DNA of 64,000 nucleotides from Saccharobesus litoralis (GCF_003063625.1 NZ_CP026604.1:3760065-3824064); one strand, 5' to 3'. Positions 45,203-55,071 are shown, numbered from the stretch's first letter. Numbers and translations: made by a program. Notes: generated by a model not told the origin, from the sequence alone.

Positions 45203-46756
45203 CTAAGTTGTTTTCACTATTGGAACACTAATCGTAAACCTAGAACCCTGATTTTGCTCACTATTAACTCGGATTGTACCCTGCATCAATTCGACAAATT
45301 TTTTGGTTATCGCTAAGCCGAGGCCTGTGCCGCCAAATTTACGAGATTGGCTGCCATCAACTTGTTTAAAAGCATCAAATATATAATCTTGCTGTTCTTT
45401 TGTTAGGCCAATGCCGGTATCTTGCACTTGGAAGTAAAGGTTATTTGCATCATTACTTATTAGCAATTTTACATTGCCATCATTGGTGAATTTGCAGGCA
45501 TTACTAAGAAGATTTAGCAGGGCTTGTTCTAGTTTTTCTTTATCTTGCGTGACAGTCGTTAACTGACTTTGGTCATCAATGGAAAAGGTGTTGTTATTCT
45601 GCTTAGACAAGGGCGCTATGGTATCCATCATGTTCTGTTTTAGCTCAGCTAGTGAAAAACTGATGAGATTAACATCGAGATGACCGGCTTCGATTTTGGC
45701 TAAGTCTAATAATCCGTTGATTAGCATTAGTAGACGTTGGGCGTTTTTCTCTACTTTTTCAATATCGTCTATGAGTTCAAAGTTTCCTTCGAGCTCTAAT
45801 TCTTCAATGACAATTTCACTGTAGCCTATGATGGATTGAATTGGCGTACGCAATTCGTGGCTTATATTAGCCATGAATTCAGATTTATGACGGCTCGCTG
45901 TTAACGCCGCGTCCCGCGCGACTATGATCTCACGTGTGCGAATTTGTACTTCTTTTTCTAGTGTGTCACGGTGTAAGCGTAGCTCATCGTCCTGTTTATC
46001 CAATACTTCCATCATATTGTTATATGAGTTAGCCATCATGCGAATTTCTTTCGCACCTTGCACTTCTGCAAATAGATGTTCGCCAGACTGTTTGGCTTCA
46101 TCCATGGTGTCGGCTAATTTATAAAGCGGATTAAACAGTCGTTTTAACCCAAAGTTGAGAATATAACCAAGCAAAATAACCGAAACGACACCGGATATAG
46201 TGATAAATAGTGTTACTCGGGCTTGCGTGGCTAATAATATTTCTTTGCTGACCAGAACTTCAGCATAACCAATTATGTCGCTGGTTTGCGCTTGTTCTTC
46301 TTCAAATGCAAAACCTTCATCTTCGCTAGTGTCTAAGTCTATTATTTTTATGGGCGATGCAATCAACCAATGTTGTTCTTGCTCGTTAATAATTTTTGTT
46401 TCAGTTAACCCGCTTAGTTTTAACGTTGTCGGTAATTGCCCCTGACTGGCGAATGTGTCGCCTTGTACCGACGTTAGGCGTACTGCTTTTACGGATGGAA
46501 AGCCCAGTACTTGCTTGATTGCATCGAGCGCATTTTCTTTGGCACCAGATAATACAGGGTAGACAGATTGGTTGGCTAAACCTTGGCTAATTTGAAACGC
46601 ATTGTTTAGCATTAACTGGCGAGATTGTTGGTTGACACCGGCGGCCGTAATGGCACTAATTATGAACGTCATTACAACAACGCCAAATACTAAAAAAGAA
46701 ATGACTTGGCGTTTAATACTGGTATTTGATGAAAACGTTAGGTTTTTAAGAAGCAT
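45203..46756 (-). CDS. Membrane sensor histidine kinase
   Basis: This 517-residue kinase has a first membrane helix (about 18-41), a periplasmic sensor part (about 42-178, acidic EDEGFAFEEEQ), a second helix (about 180-202), HAMP-like linker, a long helical region, HisKA with phospho-acceptor His in FMANISHELRTPIQS, and an ATPase domain with NACKFT (N box), DTGIGL (G1) and [13 protein letters not shown] (G2). No receiver domain or cognate regulator gene is nearby. It is 2 bases after a binding-protein gene, which suggests that the periplasmic protein feeds signals to it. Confidence 0.9.
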   Translation of the reverse strand: MLLKNLTFSSNTSIKRQVISFLVFGVVVMTFIISAITAAGVNQQSRQLMLNNAFQISQGLANQSVYPVLSGAKENALDAIKQVLGFPSVKAVRLTSVQGDTFASQGQLPTTLKLSGLTETKIINEQEQHWLIASPIKIIDLDTSEDEGFAFEEEQAQTSDIIGYAEVLVSKEILLATQARVTLFITISGVVSVILLGYILNFGLKRLFNPLYKLADTMDEAKQSGEHLFAEVQGAKEIRMMANSYNNMMEVLDKQDDELRLHRDTLEKEVQIRTREIIVARDAALTASRHKSEFMANISHELRTPIQSIIGYSEIVIEELELEGNFELIDDIEKVEKNAQRLLMLINGLLDLAKIEAGHLDVNLISFSLAELKQNMMDTIAPLSKQNNNTFSIDDQSQLTTVTQDKEKLEQALLNLLSNACKFTNDGNVKLLISNDANNLYFQVQDTGIGLTKEQQDYIFDAFKQVDGSQSRKFGGTGLGLAITKKFVELMQGTIRVNSEQNQGSRFTISVPIVKTT

Positions 46757-46758
46757 GA

Positions 46759-47664
46759 TTAGTTGGGAAACGTCATCGCAAACTCTGATTTTTCAGCTGC
46801 GCTGTATTTGTAACCTAAGTGAGCGGCAGTTCGCAGATTAACGGCAAGTTTGATTTTTGCCAGTGGTTCCAACATAGGGTTGTTTTTTTGCTGAGTTTGA
46901 ATTTTGTTGAGTAAGCGAACTAATTGCTTACCCATTTCATAATTGTCCGGTACGGCGGAGAAAAGAGCACCCCGACGGGCATGATTGGGTTTGCTACTAA
47001 ATACAATTATTTTTTGGTTCCAAGCTTGTTCCAGTATTTTAGGAACTATGACTTTTTCGTTGGCTGTAATGTTATCAAGTGGCAACCAAATAGCTTGGTT
47101 GCGCTTGTTTTTGATAGTGAAATAATTGTTATATGCTTGCGCTGCTTCTTGTAAGTTTTTGACGAGAATGGCATTCAAGGTTAAATCGAGCTTTCGGGCT
47201 TCGATATGCGCTTCATCAATAATCCAGCTAGATGTTTCAGAATAAATCACCGTGATCGTATTCACGTTGGGCGCTAAATTGCGCAGAGAGATAAATAAAC
47301 TAGCAGGACTGCTTAAAAGACTTACGCCAGACAGGGTGTTGGGGCGAACAGGCAAGGCACCAATAGCCACTGGAATTGGCGAATTAAGCTCATTGGCAAC
47401 CATTAAACCGCGTTTACCCAAGGCAATAACGCGGTCACTTTCAATATTGTCAGCTACGGCGGCGGCACTAAAGGAGCTAGGTAGTTTTATATGGTTAATT
47501 TCGTGTGGGTATTCTGAAGAGATCCCTTCATTGATTTGGTCAAAAATTTCTGCGTAGGGGGCTCGCACGTGCGGGAAAATTACCGTTAACTTTTCTGCTA
47601 GCGCGGAGCTAGCCAGAGTTAACAGTGCAGTTAACAAAATTGTCCTGCTGTAAATCCTTTGCAC
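46759..47664 (-). CDS. Periplasmic ABC-type substrate-binding protein-like, sensor partner
   Basis: This 301-residue protein has a signal peptide (cleavage after SSALA, about residue 23) and the fold pattern of the COG2984/TrpX-like binding proteins: IFPHVRAPYAEIFDQINEG at the start, VIALGKRGLMVANEL, PVAIGALPV, VNTITVIYSE, IWLPLDN and an AVNLRTAAHLGY end. No transporter genes are adjacent. Its stop is 2 bases before the histidine kinase start, so it is probably a ligand-sensing subunit of that kinase. The ligand is unknown. Confidence 0.78.
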   Translation of the reverse strand: MQRIYSRTILLTALLTLASSALAEKLTVIFPHVRAPYAEIFDQINEGISSEYPHEINHIKLPSSFSAAAVADNIESDRVIALGKRGLMVANELNSPIPVAIGALPVRPNTLSGVSLLSSPASLFISLRNLAPNVNTITVIYSETSSWIIDEAHIEARKLDLTLNAILVKNLQEAAQAYNNYFTIKNKRNQAIWLPLDNITANEKVIVPKILEQAWNQKIIVFSSKPNHARRGALFSAVPDNYEMGKQLVRLLNKIQTQQKNNPMLEPLAKIKLAVNLRTAAHLGYKYSAAEKSEFAMTFPN

Positions 47665-47769
47665 TTAAACACTCGATTTTGATGTGTTTACTTATTTGAG
47701 TATTGTACTGCTTTTGCCATCGGCACTGTACAAAAAGTAACACAATTATTTTTATTGTCAGTAAATGGA

Positions 47770-47898
47770 ATGAACCGAAAACTCGTCTTACTATCTTTAT
47801 TTATCGGTACATTTTATATTTTATTTAATTTCGCTAAACCACTTATTAATGATGGTCAATCACAATACGACTTTGTTTGCCGATTTTATAATGGTTAA
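47770..47898 (+). CDS. Possible 42-residue exported small protein
   Basis: An ATG-started frame of 42 codons encodes a basic N terminus and a hydrophobic stretch (MNRKLVLLSLFIGTFYILF) followed by a polar tail with one Cys. It could be a small exported or membrane peptide. The ribosome site is weak (AAATGGA). It sits alone in the 505-base gap 47665-48169, in which I see no other feature. Confidence 0.25.
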   Translation: MNRKLVLLSLFIGTFYILFNFAKPLINDGQSQYDFVCRFYNG

Positions 47899-48169
47899 CT
47901 TGGTTTAACTTTATATATTTCAATGTACTAAACGTTATTTTTGCCACTGGAAGTGACTTATCATTCAATATCAATTGCAACTAAGGTTTGATGGCACACT
48001 GAGGGGGCATTATGCGGATTGGTTGATAACTTGACAAGCAAAAAATAAACAAAAACCACTAATTTTGGGCGTCTTGTCGCAAATAGGGTTGTAACCCCTT
48101 GTTTTATTAGTTCTTTACCTTTTGAGTTCAAGAGATATTGCGAATTCTGTATGCCTATTTAACGCTTTA

Positions 48170-48592
48170 TTAGTAGCTCACTTTATTTCTTAGCGATTTA
48201 GTTTGGCCATGTTTGGTTTTTTTGTCTAGCCTTTTGGTTTGCGAGCTTTTAGTGGGTTTGGTTGCTTTTCTTGTTTTATATGTTTTAGTGGCATCAATGA
48301 TTAATTGTTGTAGCCGAAGCAGCCCTTCTTGCTTGTTTTGTAACTGAGTGCGATGTGTTTGGGCTTTTATATGGATAAAGCCGTCTTTGCTGATGCGATG
48401 ATCACTAAAAGCCAATAACTTAGCTTTTTCCATGTCATTTAGCATAGATTTGTTGATATCAAATTTTATGTAAACAGCACTGGCTACTTTATTGACGTTT
48501 TGTCCGCCAGCCCCTTGAGCGCGTATTGGATTATACTCAACCGCCAGTTCTAAATTGGTTAACGTAATCTTTGGATGATTTTTATTCAGCAC
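48170..48592 (-). CDS. arfB: Alternative ribosome-rescue hydrolase ArfB (YaeJ)
   Basis: This 140-residue protein has the GGQ motif in RAQGAGGQNVNKV (Gln31) that hydrolyses peptidyl-tRNA, and a long basic C-terminal tail (about 105-140, Lys/Thr/Arg-rich) that enters the empty mRNA channel of stalled ribosomes. The length equals E. coli ArfB. It follows sohB on the minus strand after 58 bases and may be co-transcribed. Confidence 0.95.
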   Translation of the reverse strand: MLNKNHPKITLTNLELAVEYNPIRAQGAGGQNVNKVASAVYIKFDINKSMLNDMEKAKLLAFSDHRISKDGFIHIKAQTHRTQLQNKQEGLLRLQQLIIDATKTYKTRKATKPTKSSQTKRLDKKTKHGQTKSLRNKVSY

Positions 48593-48650
48593 GTTAATTC
48601 ACCTATTTTTTGAATAAAACTGGGGTTGAGTAGGGCATAGCCAATAATGT

Positions 48651-49730
48651 TTATTGTTGTTTCAAGCTTTGTAAACGTTGCCATGCTTTAACAAAAATTG
48701 CGTCTGCCATTTTTGCTGCACCTATCGGCAGTTTATCAGACAAGCTTTTCTTTTGAACATATTTGACCTGAAATACATCTTTGGTTTCATATTGCTCTAG
48801 CAGGTAGTCATCTGATGTTTGTACATCATCAATTAAACCTAAATCTTTAGCTTGAGAACCATACCAATGCTCACCCGTTGCCACCTTATCTATGTCGAGT
48901 GCTGGGCGAAAATCATTGATGTGTTGTTTAAATAAGGTGTGGGTTTCTTCCAACTCTTGCTTGAATTTATCGCGACCGGCATCGGTATTTTCACCAAATA
49001 AAGTTAGAGTGCGTTTAAATTCACCGGCTGTCAGTTGTTCAAAATCAATATTATTTTTTTTCAATAAGCGATGAAAATTTGGGATCTGAGCCAAAACGCC
49101 TATTGAGCCAATAATGGCAAATGGCGCTGACAAAATCTTGTTAGCAACACAGGCCATCATGTAGCCACCGCTAGCCGCTACTTTATCTACTGCAACCGTT
49201 AATGGGATCTCTTTTTGGCGGAATCTAGCTAATTGTGAAGAAGCTAGACCATACCCGTGCACTACACCGCCTGGACTTTCTAAGCGAACAACAACTTCAT
49301 CTTGCTTATTAGCTACGGCTAATATTGCACTGACTTCTTCACGCAGGCTTTCTGCTTCATGTGCGTCCATACTGCCTTTAAAGTCGACCACATAAATTTT
49401 ACCCTTCTGATCTGACTCTTTTGGCGAATCATCTTGAGAGTCTTTTGCTTTTTTAGCGGCTTGCTTTGCTGCTTTCGCTCTTTTCTTCTCGGCTTCTTTT
49501 TCAGCTTTTTCTAATGCTTTGAATTCTTCTTTTGACAGTAATTCAGCTTTAATATTGCGTTTAACTTCAGCAAAGTGCTCTGATAGGTTGGTTAATTCCA
49601 ATTCGCCTTTTTTCCCGCCTTTGCCTTTCATTGCATTAGCTGCGATTGCTCCTAACACGATAACGATTGCTGCGACCCATGTAACTGCTTTTGCTAAAAA
49701 CAGGCCGTATTCATATAGAAAGTCCATCAT
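48651..49730 (-). CDS. sohB: Inner membrane protease SohB
   Basis: This 359-residue S49 peptidase has an N-terminal membrane helix (about residues 8-30), a long charged Ala/Lys linker (about 60-105), and a catalytic domain with the Ser in KVAASGGYMMA (near residue 186) and the general-base Lys in LTAGEFKRTLTLFGE (near 238). It cleaves membrane-associated peptides at the periplasmic side. Start ATG at 49730. Confidence 0.93.
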   Translation of the reverse strand: MMDFLYEYGLFLAKAVTWVAAIVIVLGAIAANAMKGKGGKKGELELTNLSEHFAEVKRNIKAELLSKEEFKALEKAEKEAEKKRAKAAKQAAKKAKDSQDDSPKESDQKGKIYVVDFKGSMDAHEAESLREEVSAILAVANKQDEVVVRLESPGGVVHGYGLASSQLARFRQKEIPLTVAVDKVAASGGYMMACVANKILSAPFAIIGSIGVLAQIPNFHRLLKKNNIDFEQLTAGEFKRTLTLFGENTDAGRDKFKQELEETHTLFKQHINDFRPALDIDKVATGEHWYGSQAKDLGLIDDVQTSDDYLLEQYETKDVFQVKYVQKKSLSDKLPIGAAKMADAIFVKAWQRLQSLKQQ

Positions 49731-50261
49731 TTAACCTCTTTGTTATTGGTGTAACCCATTTTTGTATTTGCTTTATATGGGTTGAATAATAACAAATTCA
49801 AGAGGGTAATGGTTGTTTAAGTCGACATTAGGCATAAACTGATGATTTTTTGATAGTGTTTAAAAAACTCTTTTAAAACATGAGTTTAACGACTTATTTG
49901 TAACTAACCAACAAACTTATCCACAATTATTGTTAGTAAATGAGGATAAAATTGGCTATATGTTAATTTGACACCTGTTTTTTTGTCCAGTTACTCTGGT
50001 TTAAGTATTATTTACGTTAATTGATCGCGAATTAGTCTCAAATAAACGTTGTAAACTGGCTGGATTATTGACTTAGATAATTATTAACCAGTTTTATAAA
50101 CTATTATAAATCAATGGTTTATGGTGTTTTGAGTAGGAAATTAACATAGTTATACACAGAAAGTGTTAATAAGTGTGGATTAATTAAGGTGGATCCTCTT
50201 AGTTATTTAATTTCATTGCAGTGAGTCTGTTTTATTTTCTTAAATGTTGTTCATTCTTGTT

Positions 50262-50285
50262 AAAATGTTATTCGATTAACATTTT
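50262..50285. promoter_or_regulatory. Inverted repeat 1 upstream of galT
   Basis: AAAATGTTA and TAACATTTT are perfect 9-bp arms around TTCGAT, 328 bases before the galT ATG. The core ATGTTA/TAACAT occurs again in the palindrome at 50448-50465, which suggests one regulator binding twice. It does not match the E. coli GalR operator. Confidence 0.4.
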
Positions 50286-50447
50286 GATTTTATAGAGTGA
50301 ACATCAATAAAGTTTAATCAAAGCAAGTGATTAAATCGTAGGGAGTTGCTAAATTTTTTCGCTTTCCAATGCTGATTTTATTGGGGTGCTTAATTTTTAT
50401 GCGTTTTTAAACGACTTTATGTTGAAAAAATGTATTATTCGGGCAAA

Positions 50448-50465
50448 ATAACATAAAAATGTTAT
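50448..50465. promoter_or_regulatory. Inverted repeat 2 upstream of galT
   Basis: ATAACAT-AAAA-ATGTTAT has perfect 7-bp arms, 148 bases before the galT ATG. It shares the TAACAT/ATGTTA half-sites with the repeat at 50262-50285 but in the opposite arrangement. Confidence 0.35.
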
Positions 50466-50612
50466 ACGAATATAATTTGTTACTCGCATTTCATTAAATA
50501 TTAATTTAGGTTAAATCGTATTTGTATAAACTAGGGTGATTTACGGTTGAGGTTAGCGCCTTAGTCGTTCCCTTAGTTGAATTGATTATTAACATTACAA
50601 GAGAGAAGGCAC

Positions 50613-51674
50613 ATGCAAGATCAAGCAATTACCGAGTTTGATGCAACTGAACATCCTCATCGTCGTTATAACCCGCTATCTGGCCGTTGGGTGTTAGTTT
50701 CCCCGCATCGCGCAAAGCGACCTTGGCAGGGTGCTGACGAAGCATTATCAAATGACGAATTACCAAGTTATGTTGAAAATTGTTATTTATGCCCAAGCAA
50801 TACGCGTATTTCAGGTGATGTAAACCCTGATTATACGGGCACTTATGTTTTTCAAAATGATTTTGCTGCGCTGACTGAAAATACCCCTGATTCACCAGAA
50901 AGCGATAACCCTGTGTTTGTGTCGCAAAGTGCGCGAGGTTTGAGCCGTGTAATTTGTTATTCACCGGATCACAGTAAAACCTTACCAGAATTATCAACTC
51001 AAGCGATCCGCGGAGTGGTTGATACTTGGGTAGAGCAAATTGATGATTTAAAAGAAACTTACCCTTGGGTTCAGGTATTTGAAAATAAAGGCGAAATAAT
51101 GGGGTGTTCGCAACCCCATCCACATGGTCAAATTTGGGCTAATAGCTTTTTGCCAAACGAAATTGCAGATAAAGACAAAAACATGCTGGCCTACTACCAG
51201 AAACAAGGTAGTAATGTATTGACTGATATGGTTAAAGCAGAATTGGCAGATGGCAGTCGCACGGTTGTCGAAACAGAGCATTGGATTGCTGTTGTACCGT
51301 ATTGGGCTGCATGGCCATTCGAAACTTTATTGACGCCAAAAGCCCATATCAAGCGTATGGAAGATTTAAGCGAAGCGCAAAAGGATGATTTATCAATCGC
51401 ACTTAAAAAGCTAACTAGCCGTTATGACAACCTGTTCAAATGTTCATTTCCTTATTCAATGGGCTGGCATTATGCACCTTACTTTAAAGATGATCGTGAT
51501 ATAGAACATTGGCAACTGCATGCTTTGTTTTATCCACCTTTATTGCGTTCAGCGACTGTGCGTAAATTTATGGTTGGTTATGAAATGATGGCAGAGTCGC
51601 AACGTGATCTTACTGCTGAGCAAGCTGCTGAAAAATTAAATGCGGTTAGCGATGTTCATTACAAAGAAGCCTAA
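50613..51674 (+). CDS. galT: Galactose-1-phosphate uridylyltransferase GalT
   Basis: This 353-residue enzyme exchanges UMP between UDP-glucose and galactose-1-phosphate in the Leloir pathway. The catalytic HPH motif is in [13 protein letters not shown] (His near residues 168-170), zinc ligands are in CYLCPSN (near 53-59), and FENKGEIMG precedes the catalytic loop. Length is normal (about 350). A strong AGAGAAGG ribosome site precedes the ATG. galK follows after 270 bases with an inverted repeat between them. Confidence 0.96.
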   Translation: MQDQAITEFDATEHPHRRYNPLSGRWVLVSPHRAKRPWQGADEALSNDELPSYVENCYLCPSNTRISGDVNPDYTGTYVFQNDFAALTENTPDSPESDNPVFVSQSARGLSRVICYSPDHSKTLPELSTQAIRGVVDTWVEQIDDLKETYPWVQVFENKGEIMGCSQPHPHGQIWANSFLPNEIADKDKNMLAYYQKQGSNVLTDMVKAELADGSRTVVETEHWIAVVPYWAAWPFETLLTPKAHIKRMEDLSEAQKDDLSIALKKLTSRYDNLFKCSFPYSMGWHYAPYFKDDRDIEHWQLHALFYPPLLRSATVRKFMVGYEMMAESQRDLTAEQAAEKLNAVSDVHYKEA

Positions 51675-51856
51675 CGCTTGTTAATTTATTATTAATAAAT
51701 TTAATTTGTTACTTACAAAATGTAGTGTTTTTGGTTAATGTTGTCGCCCCATGGAGACATCGCCGAAAACGCTATTTGAAAAATATGTTGTGTCTATGAT
51801 TGTTAACCGTACTTCATTTTGAATGGTGGGTTCTTAGTCACATAAAGCGAATTAAG

Positions 51857-51897
51857 CAACGATTTGGCAGGTAAGCTAAAGCTAAGCCAAATCGTTG
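51857..51897 (+). repeat. 12-bp-stem inverted repeat before galK
   Basis: CAACGATTTGGC (51857-51868) and GCCAAATCGTTG (51886-51897) are perfect complements around a 17-base spacer with an AAGCTAAAGCTAAG direct repeat. It ends 47 bases before the galK ATG. It may be a regulator binding site, or an RNA hairpin that acts on galK readthrough from galT. No T run follows. Confidence 0.55.
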
Positions 51898-51944
51898 TGA
51901 AAAATAGTGATTTTGCTGAAAGTTTGTTCAGCTAAGAGGTAGAA

Positions 51945-53099
51945 ATGTCAGATTTAATAAATAAGGTCGCATCAGCGTTTGAAGCTGAGCTAGGTTTTGC
52001 ACATAGCCATATTATTCAAGCGCCAGGTCGGGTAAACCTAATTGGTGAGCACACAGATTATAACGATGGTTTTGTATTACCAAGCGCAATCAACTTTCAG
52101 TGTATTGTTGCGGCTAAGCCACGTGAAGATAAAACGATCCGCGTAGTATCTGTCGATTATGCATGCGAGCAAGATAGTTTTGAGATCAGTGCCGATATCG
52201 AGCCATGTGACAAAGGATGGGCGAACTATATTCGTGGCGTAGTTAAGCATTTAGTTTTACGCGGCTACGAATTCAATGGTGCCGATATTGCGGTTGGTGG
52301 TAATGTGCCTCAAGGTGCAGGCTTGAGTTCTTCTGCGGCGCTAGAAGTGGTAATTGGTCAAACATTTAAAGAGTTATACAACTTAGCTATTTCACAGCCA
52401 GAGATTGCACTGAATGGGCAAGAAGCTGAAAATAAATTTGTTGGTTGTAACTGCGGTATTATGGACCAACTTATTTCGGCTGAGGCCAAAAAAGATCATG
52501 CATTATTGATTGATTGTCGCAGCTTGGAAACTAAGCCTGTATCGTTACCAGAGGGCATGAGCATTGTGATTGTCAACTCAAATAAAAAACGTGGTTTAGT
52601 GGATAGTGAATACAATACGCGTCGTGAACAGTGTGAAGCCGCAGCAGATTTCTTTGGTGTTAAAGCGTTACGTGATGTCACTATTGAACAGTTTGAAGCG
52701 CGTAAAGCTGAGTTAGATCCTGTGACCGCTCAACGTGCCAAGCATGTGATTACGGAAAATGATCGTACAGTCGCCGCGGCTGAAGCTATGCAAAATAATG
52801 ATATAACAACATTGCAAGCGTTAATGGCTGCGTCTCATGCATCAATGCGTGATGATTTTGAGATCACGGTTAGCGAAATTGATACCTTGGTTGACATTAT
52901 CAAGGCGCAAATTGGCGAGCAGGGCGGTGTACGTATGACAGGTGGCGGCTTCGGCGGATGCGTTGTTTCTATTGTGCCTGATGCGTTAGTTGACAAAGTG
53001 ATTGCTGAAGTCAAAGTGCAATACCCTGAAAAAACAGGTTTAGAACCGTCAATTTTCGTTTGTTCAGCTGAAGAAGGCGCAAGCTTAGTTTCAGCCTAG
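51945..53099 (+). CDS. galK: Galactokinase GalK
   Basis: This 384-residue GHMP kinase phosphorylates galactose. The galactokinase signature [16 protein letters not shown] (about residues 25-40), the ATP-binding [14 protein letters not shown] (about 123-136) and the C-terminal MTGGGFGGC (about 335-343) are all intact; CGIMDQLIS (near 172) carries the catalytic Asp. AAGAGGT gives a good ribosome site. Likely one functional unit with galT and the downstream symporter. Confidence 0.96.
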   Translation: MSDLINKVASAFEAELGFAHSHIIQAPGRVNLIGEHTDYNDGFVLPSAINFQCIVAAKPREDKTIRVVSVDYACEQDSFEISADIEPCDKGWANYIRGVVKHLVLRGYEFNGADIAVGGNVPQGAGLSSSAALEVVIGQTFKELYNLAISQPEIALNGQEAENKFVGCNCGIMDQLISAEAKKDHALLIDCRSLETKPVSLPEGMSIVIVNSNKKRGLVDSEYNTRREQCEAAADFFGVKALRDVTIEQFEARKAELDPVTAQRAKHVITENDRTVAAAEAMQNNDITTLQALMAASHASMRDDFEITVSEIDTLVDIIKAQIGEQGGVRMTGGGFGGCVVSIVPDALVDKVIAEVKVQYPEKTGLEPSIFVCSAEEGASLVSA

Positions 53100-53168
53100 T
53101 TCTAGTAATGTTTCTAGAAAGAAATGATCAGTTGAAAGCACAGTGGTAGTAAGAAAAATCAAATTAAT

Positions 53169-53299
53169 GTAGGTCGAAATTTATTTCGACAATAGCAGCA
53201 GAGCTGCTTCAGGCTTGGTTTTTAGGCGCGATATTGCCTAATATCTACAGCCATTGTTGAGGCACCAAAAGTAGGCGCTTTAAGCGCGCTTCAACCTAC
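53169..53299. repeat. 131-bp palindromic repeat element between galK and the symporter gene
   Basis: GTAGGTCGAA (53169-53178) and TTCAACCTAC (53290-53299) are terminal inverted repeats matching at 9 of 10 positions. Nested inside are GTCGAAAT/ATTTCGAC (53173-53190), GCAGC/GCTGC, TTAGGC/GCCTAA and GCGCTTTAAGCGC. No coding frame exists. It takes up the middle of the 409-base gap 53100-53508, for which I see no other feature apart from the ribosome site of the next gene. It looks like a REP- or MITE-type dispersed element. Confidence 0.6.
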
Positions 53300-53508
53300 C
53301 AGTGAGATTTCAACTAATCAAAATTTAATAGAAAAGATACTAGTAAAGTTTTGAGTAAACAAAGTTTGCTTATGTTTAAGTTGTAGGCCACACACGCATT
53401 ACCATAGTAATGGGTTAGCAACTTAACACACATTAAAGAGAGCCAATCTTGGGGAACGTTTGTTTCCCTGTGTTGTTGGCAAATAACAATATAAAAAGGT
53501 AAAAACTA

Positions 53509-55071
53509 ATGACACTCGATACGATCGACTTTACCGTCTTTATCGCGTACGTTGCAGGTCTATTGTGCATTGCATTGTGGATTTCACGTAATGATCATCA
53601 AGGTGAACGAAACACGGAAGACTACTTTTTAGCCAGTAAATCTTTACCGTGGTGGGCGATAGGTGCTTCCTTAATCGCATCAAATATTTCAGCCGAACAA
53701 ATCATTGGTATGTCTGGCTCAGGCTATGCTATTGGTTTAGCTATTGCTTCATACGAGTGGATGGCAGCCATTACCCTTATCTTAGTGGGTAAGTATTTAT
53801 TACCTATTTTCCTTGAAAATAAAATTTTCACCATGCCACAGTATTTAGAGCAACGTTTTGACGGTCGTGTTAAAACCACTTTAGCTCTATTCTGGTTGGC
53901 AGTTTACATCTTTGTTAACTTAACGTCGGTTCTTTGGTTAGGTGGCTTAGCAATTCAAACCGTTGCGGGTGTCGACTGGATGTTTGGTATGATCTTCCTT
54001 GCGGTGTTCTCAGTTGCTTATTCGTTATATGGCGGCCTAAAAGCAGTTGCGTATACGGACATTATCCAAGTCGTATTATTAGTGTTTGGTGGTTTACTAC
54101 TGAGCTATCTAGCATTGGTAGCCGTGTCTGATGGTGAAGGCTTTATTGCCGGCTTTGGTGTTCTAACTGACAAAGCACCAGGTCATTTCGATATGATTTT
54201 AAGTAGCGATAACCCTAATTACATGAGCTTACCCGGTATCTCGGTATTAGTTGGTGGCTTGTGGATTATGAATATAGGTTATTGGGGCTTTAACCAATAC
54301 ATTATTCAACGTGCACTTGCGGCTAAGAATATTCAAGAAGCGCAAAAAGGTATCGCATTTGCGGCTTATCTAAAACTATTAATGCCATTAATCGTCGTAT
54401 TACCAGGGATTGCAGCCGTTATCCTTTATCCTGAGTTATCTAAACCCGACCAAGCTTATCCTTCAATGATGGGTTTAATGCCTGTTGGTATTAAAGGTTT
54501 AGTGTTTGCCGCGTTAGTTGCCGCTATTGTTTCGTCGCTTGCTTCGATGACAAACAGTATCTCAACTATCTTTACTATGGATATCTATAAGAACTTACAA
54601 CCTAACAAGAGTCAGCGTCACTACGTACATATTGGTCGTATTGCTACATTAGTCGCATTAAGCTTAGCGTTAATTACAGCTGAGCCATTATTAGGTAAGT
54701 TTGAGCAAGCATTCCAATATATTCAGGAGTTTACTGGTTTATTCTCACCGGGTATTACTGCAATCTTCATTATGGGTATGTTCTGGAAGCGCACTACATC
54801 GCTAGGTGCGTTAGCTTCGGCAATTGGCTCTGCGGTATTCTCTGTTGCCCTTAAGTTTGCATGGCCTGAGTTACCGTTTATGGATCGAATTGGTATTGTG
54901 TTTGTAATGTGTATTCTGCTTTCTATTGTTGTTTCTAAAATGGATAAGCCAAGTACAACAGACAGCAGTGTTAGCTTAGAAAAAGTGAGCTTTGCGACTG
55001 AAAAAGGCTTCAATATCGCTGCTATTGGTGTGGTTGTTATCCTTTGTATCCTATACGGTACTTGGTGGTAA
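53509..55071 (+). CDS. Sodium/galactose (glucose) symporter, SSS family
   Basis: This 520-residue membrane protein has about 14 helices and resembles Vibrio vSGLT. Typical features are the first-helix region FIAYVAGLLCIALW, WWAIGASLIASNISAEQIIGMSGSGYA (about residues 46-72, unwound helix of the sodium site), SLYGGLKAVAYTDIIQ and SSLASMTNSISTIFTMDIY (about 343-361). Position after galT and galK argues for galactose. It carries an AAAAGGT ribosome site and ends in a strong terminator. Confidence 0.92.
   Translation: MTLDTIDFTVFIAYVAGLLCIALWISRNDHQGERNTEDYFLASKSLPWWAIGASLIASNISAEQIIGMSGSGYAIGLAIASYEWMAAITLILVGKYLLPIFLENKIFTMPQYLEQRFDGRVKTTLALFWLAVYIFVNLTSVLWLGGLAIQTVAGVDWMFGMIFLAVFSVAYSLYGGLKAVAYTDIIQVVLLVFGGLLLSYLALVAVSDGEGFIAGFGVLTDKAPGHFDMILSSDNPNYMSLPGISVLVGGLWIMNIGYWGFNQYIIQRALAAKNIQEAQKGIAFAAYLKLLMPLIVVLPGIAAVILYPELSKPDQAYPSMMGLMPVGIKGLVFAALVAAIVSSLASMTNSISTIFTMDIYKNLQPNKSQRHYVHIGRIATLVALSLALITAEPLLGKFEQAFQYIQEFTGLFSPGITAIFIMGMFWKRTTSLGALASAIGSAVFSVALKFAWPELPFMDRIGIVFVMCILLSIVVSKMDKPSTTDSSVSLEKVSFATEKGFNIAAIGVVVILCILYGTWW

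Larger units (their letters stand above)
49731..50612. other. AT-rich 882-base intergenic region before galT
   Basis: No gene is visible on either strand. The region separates divergent sohB and galT and must hold both promoters, but many AT-rich matches make a single choice unsafe. Its only clear structures are the two palindromes listed separately at 50262-50285 and 50448-50465. It may also hold remnants of lost genes. Confidence 0.6.

Noticed and set aside
50262-50465. Classical GalR operators upstream of galT
   Set aside because: The palindromes do not contain the GTGTAA/TTACAC half-sites of GalR/GalS.
50629-51123. 164-codon open frame on the minus strand opposite galT
   Set aside because: It lies wholly inside galT, has no recognisable domain and is best explained by the codon use of the real gene.
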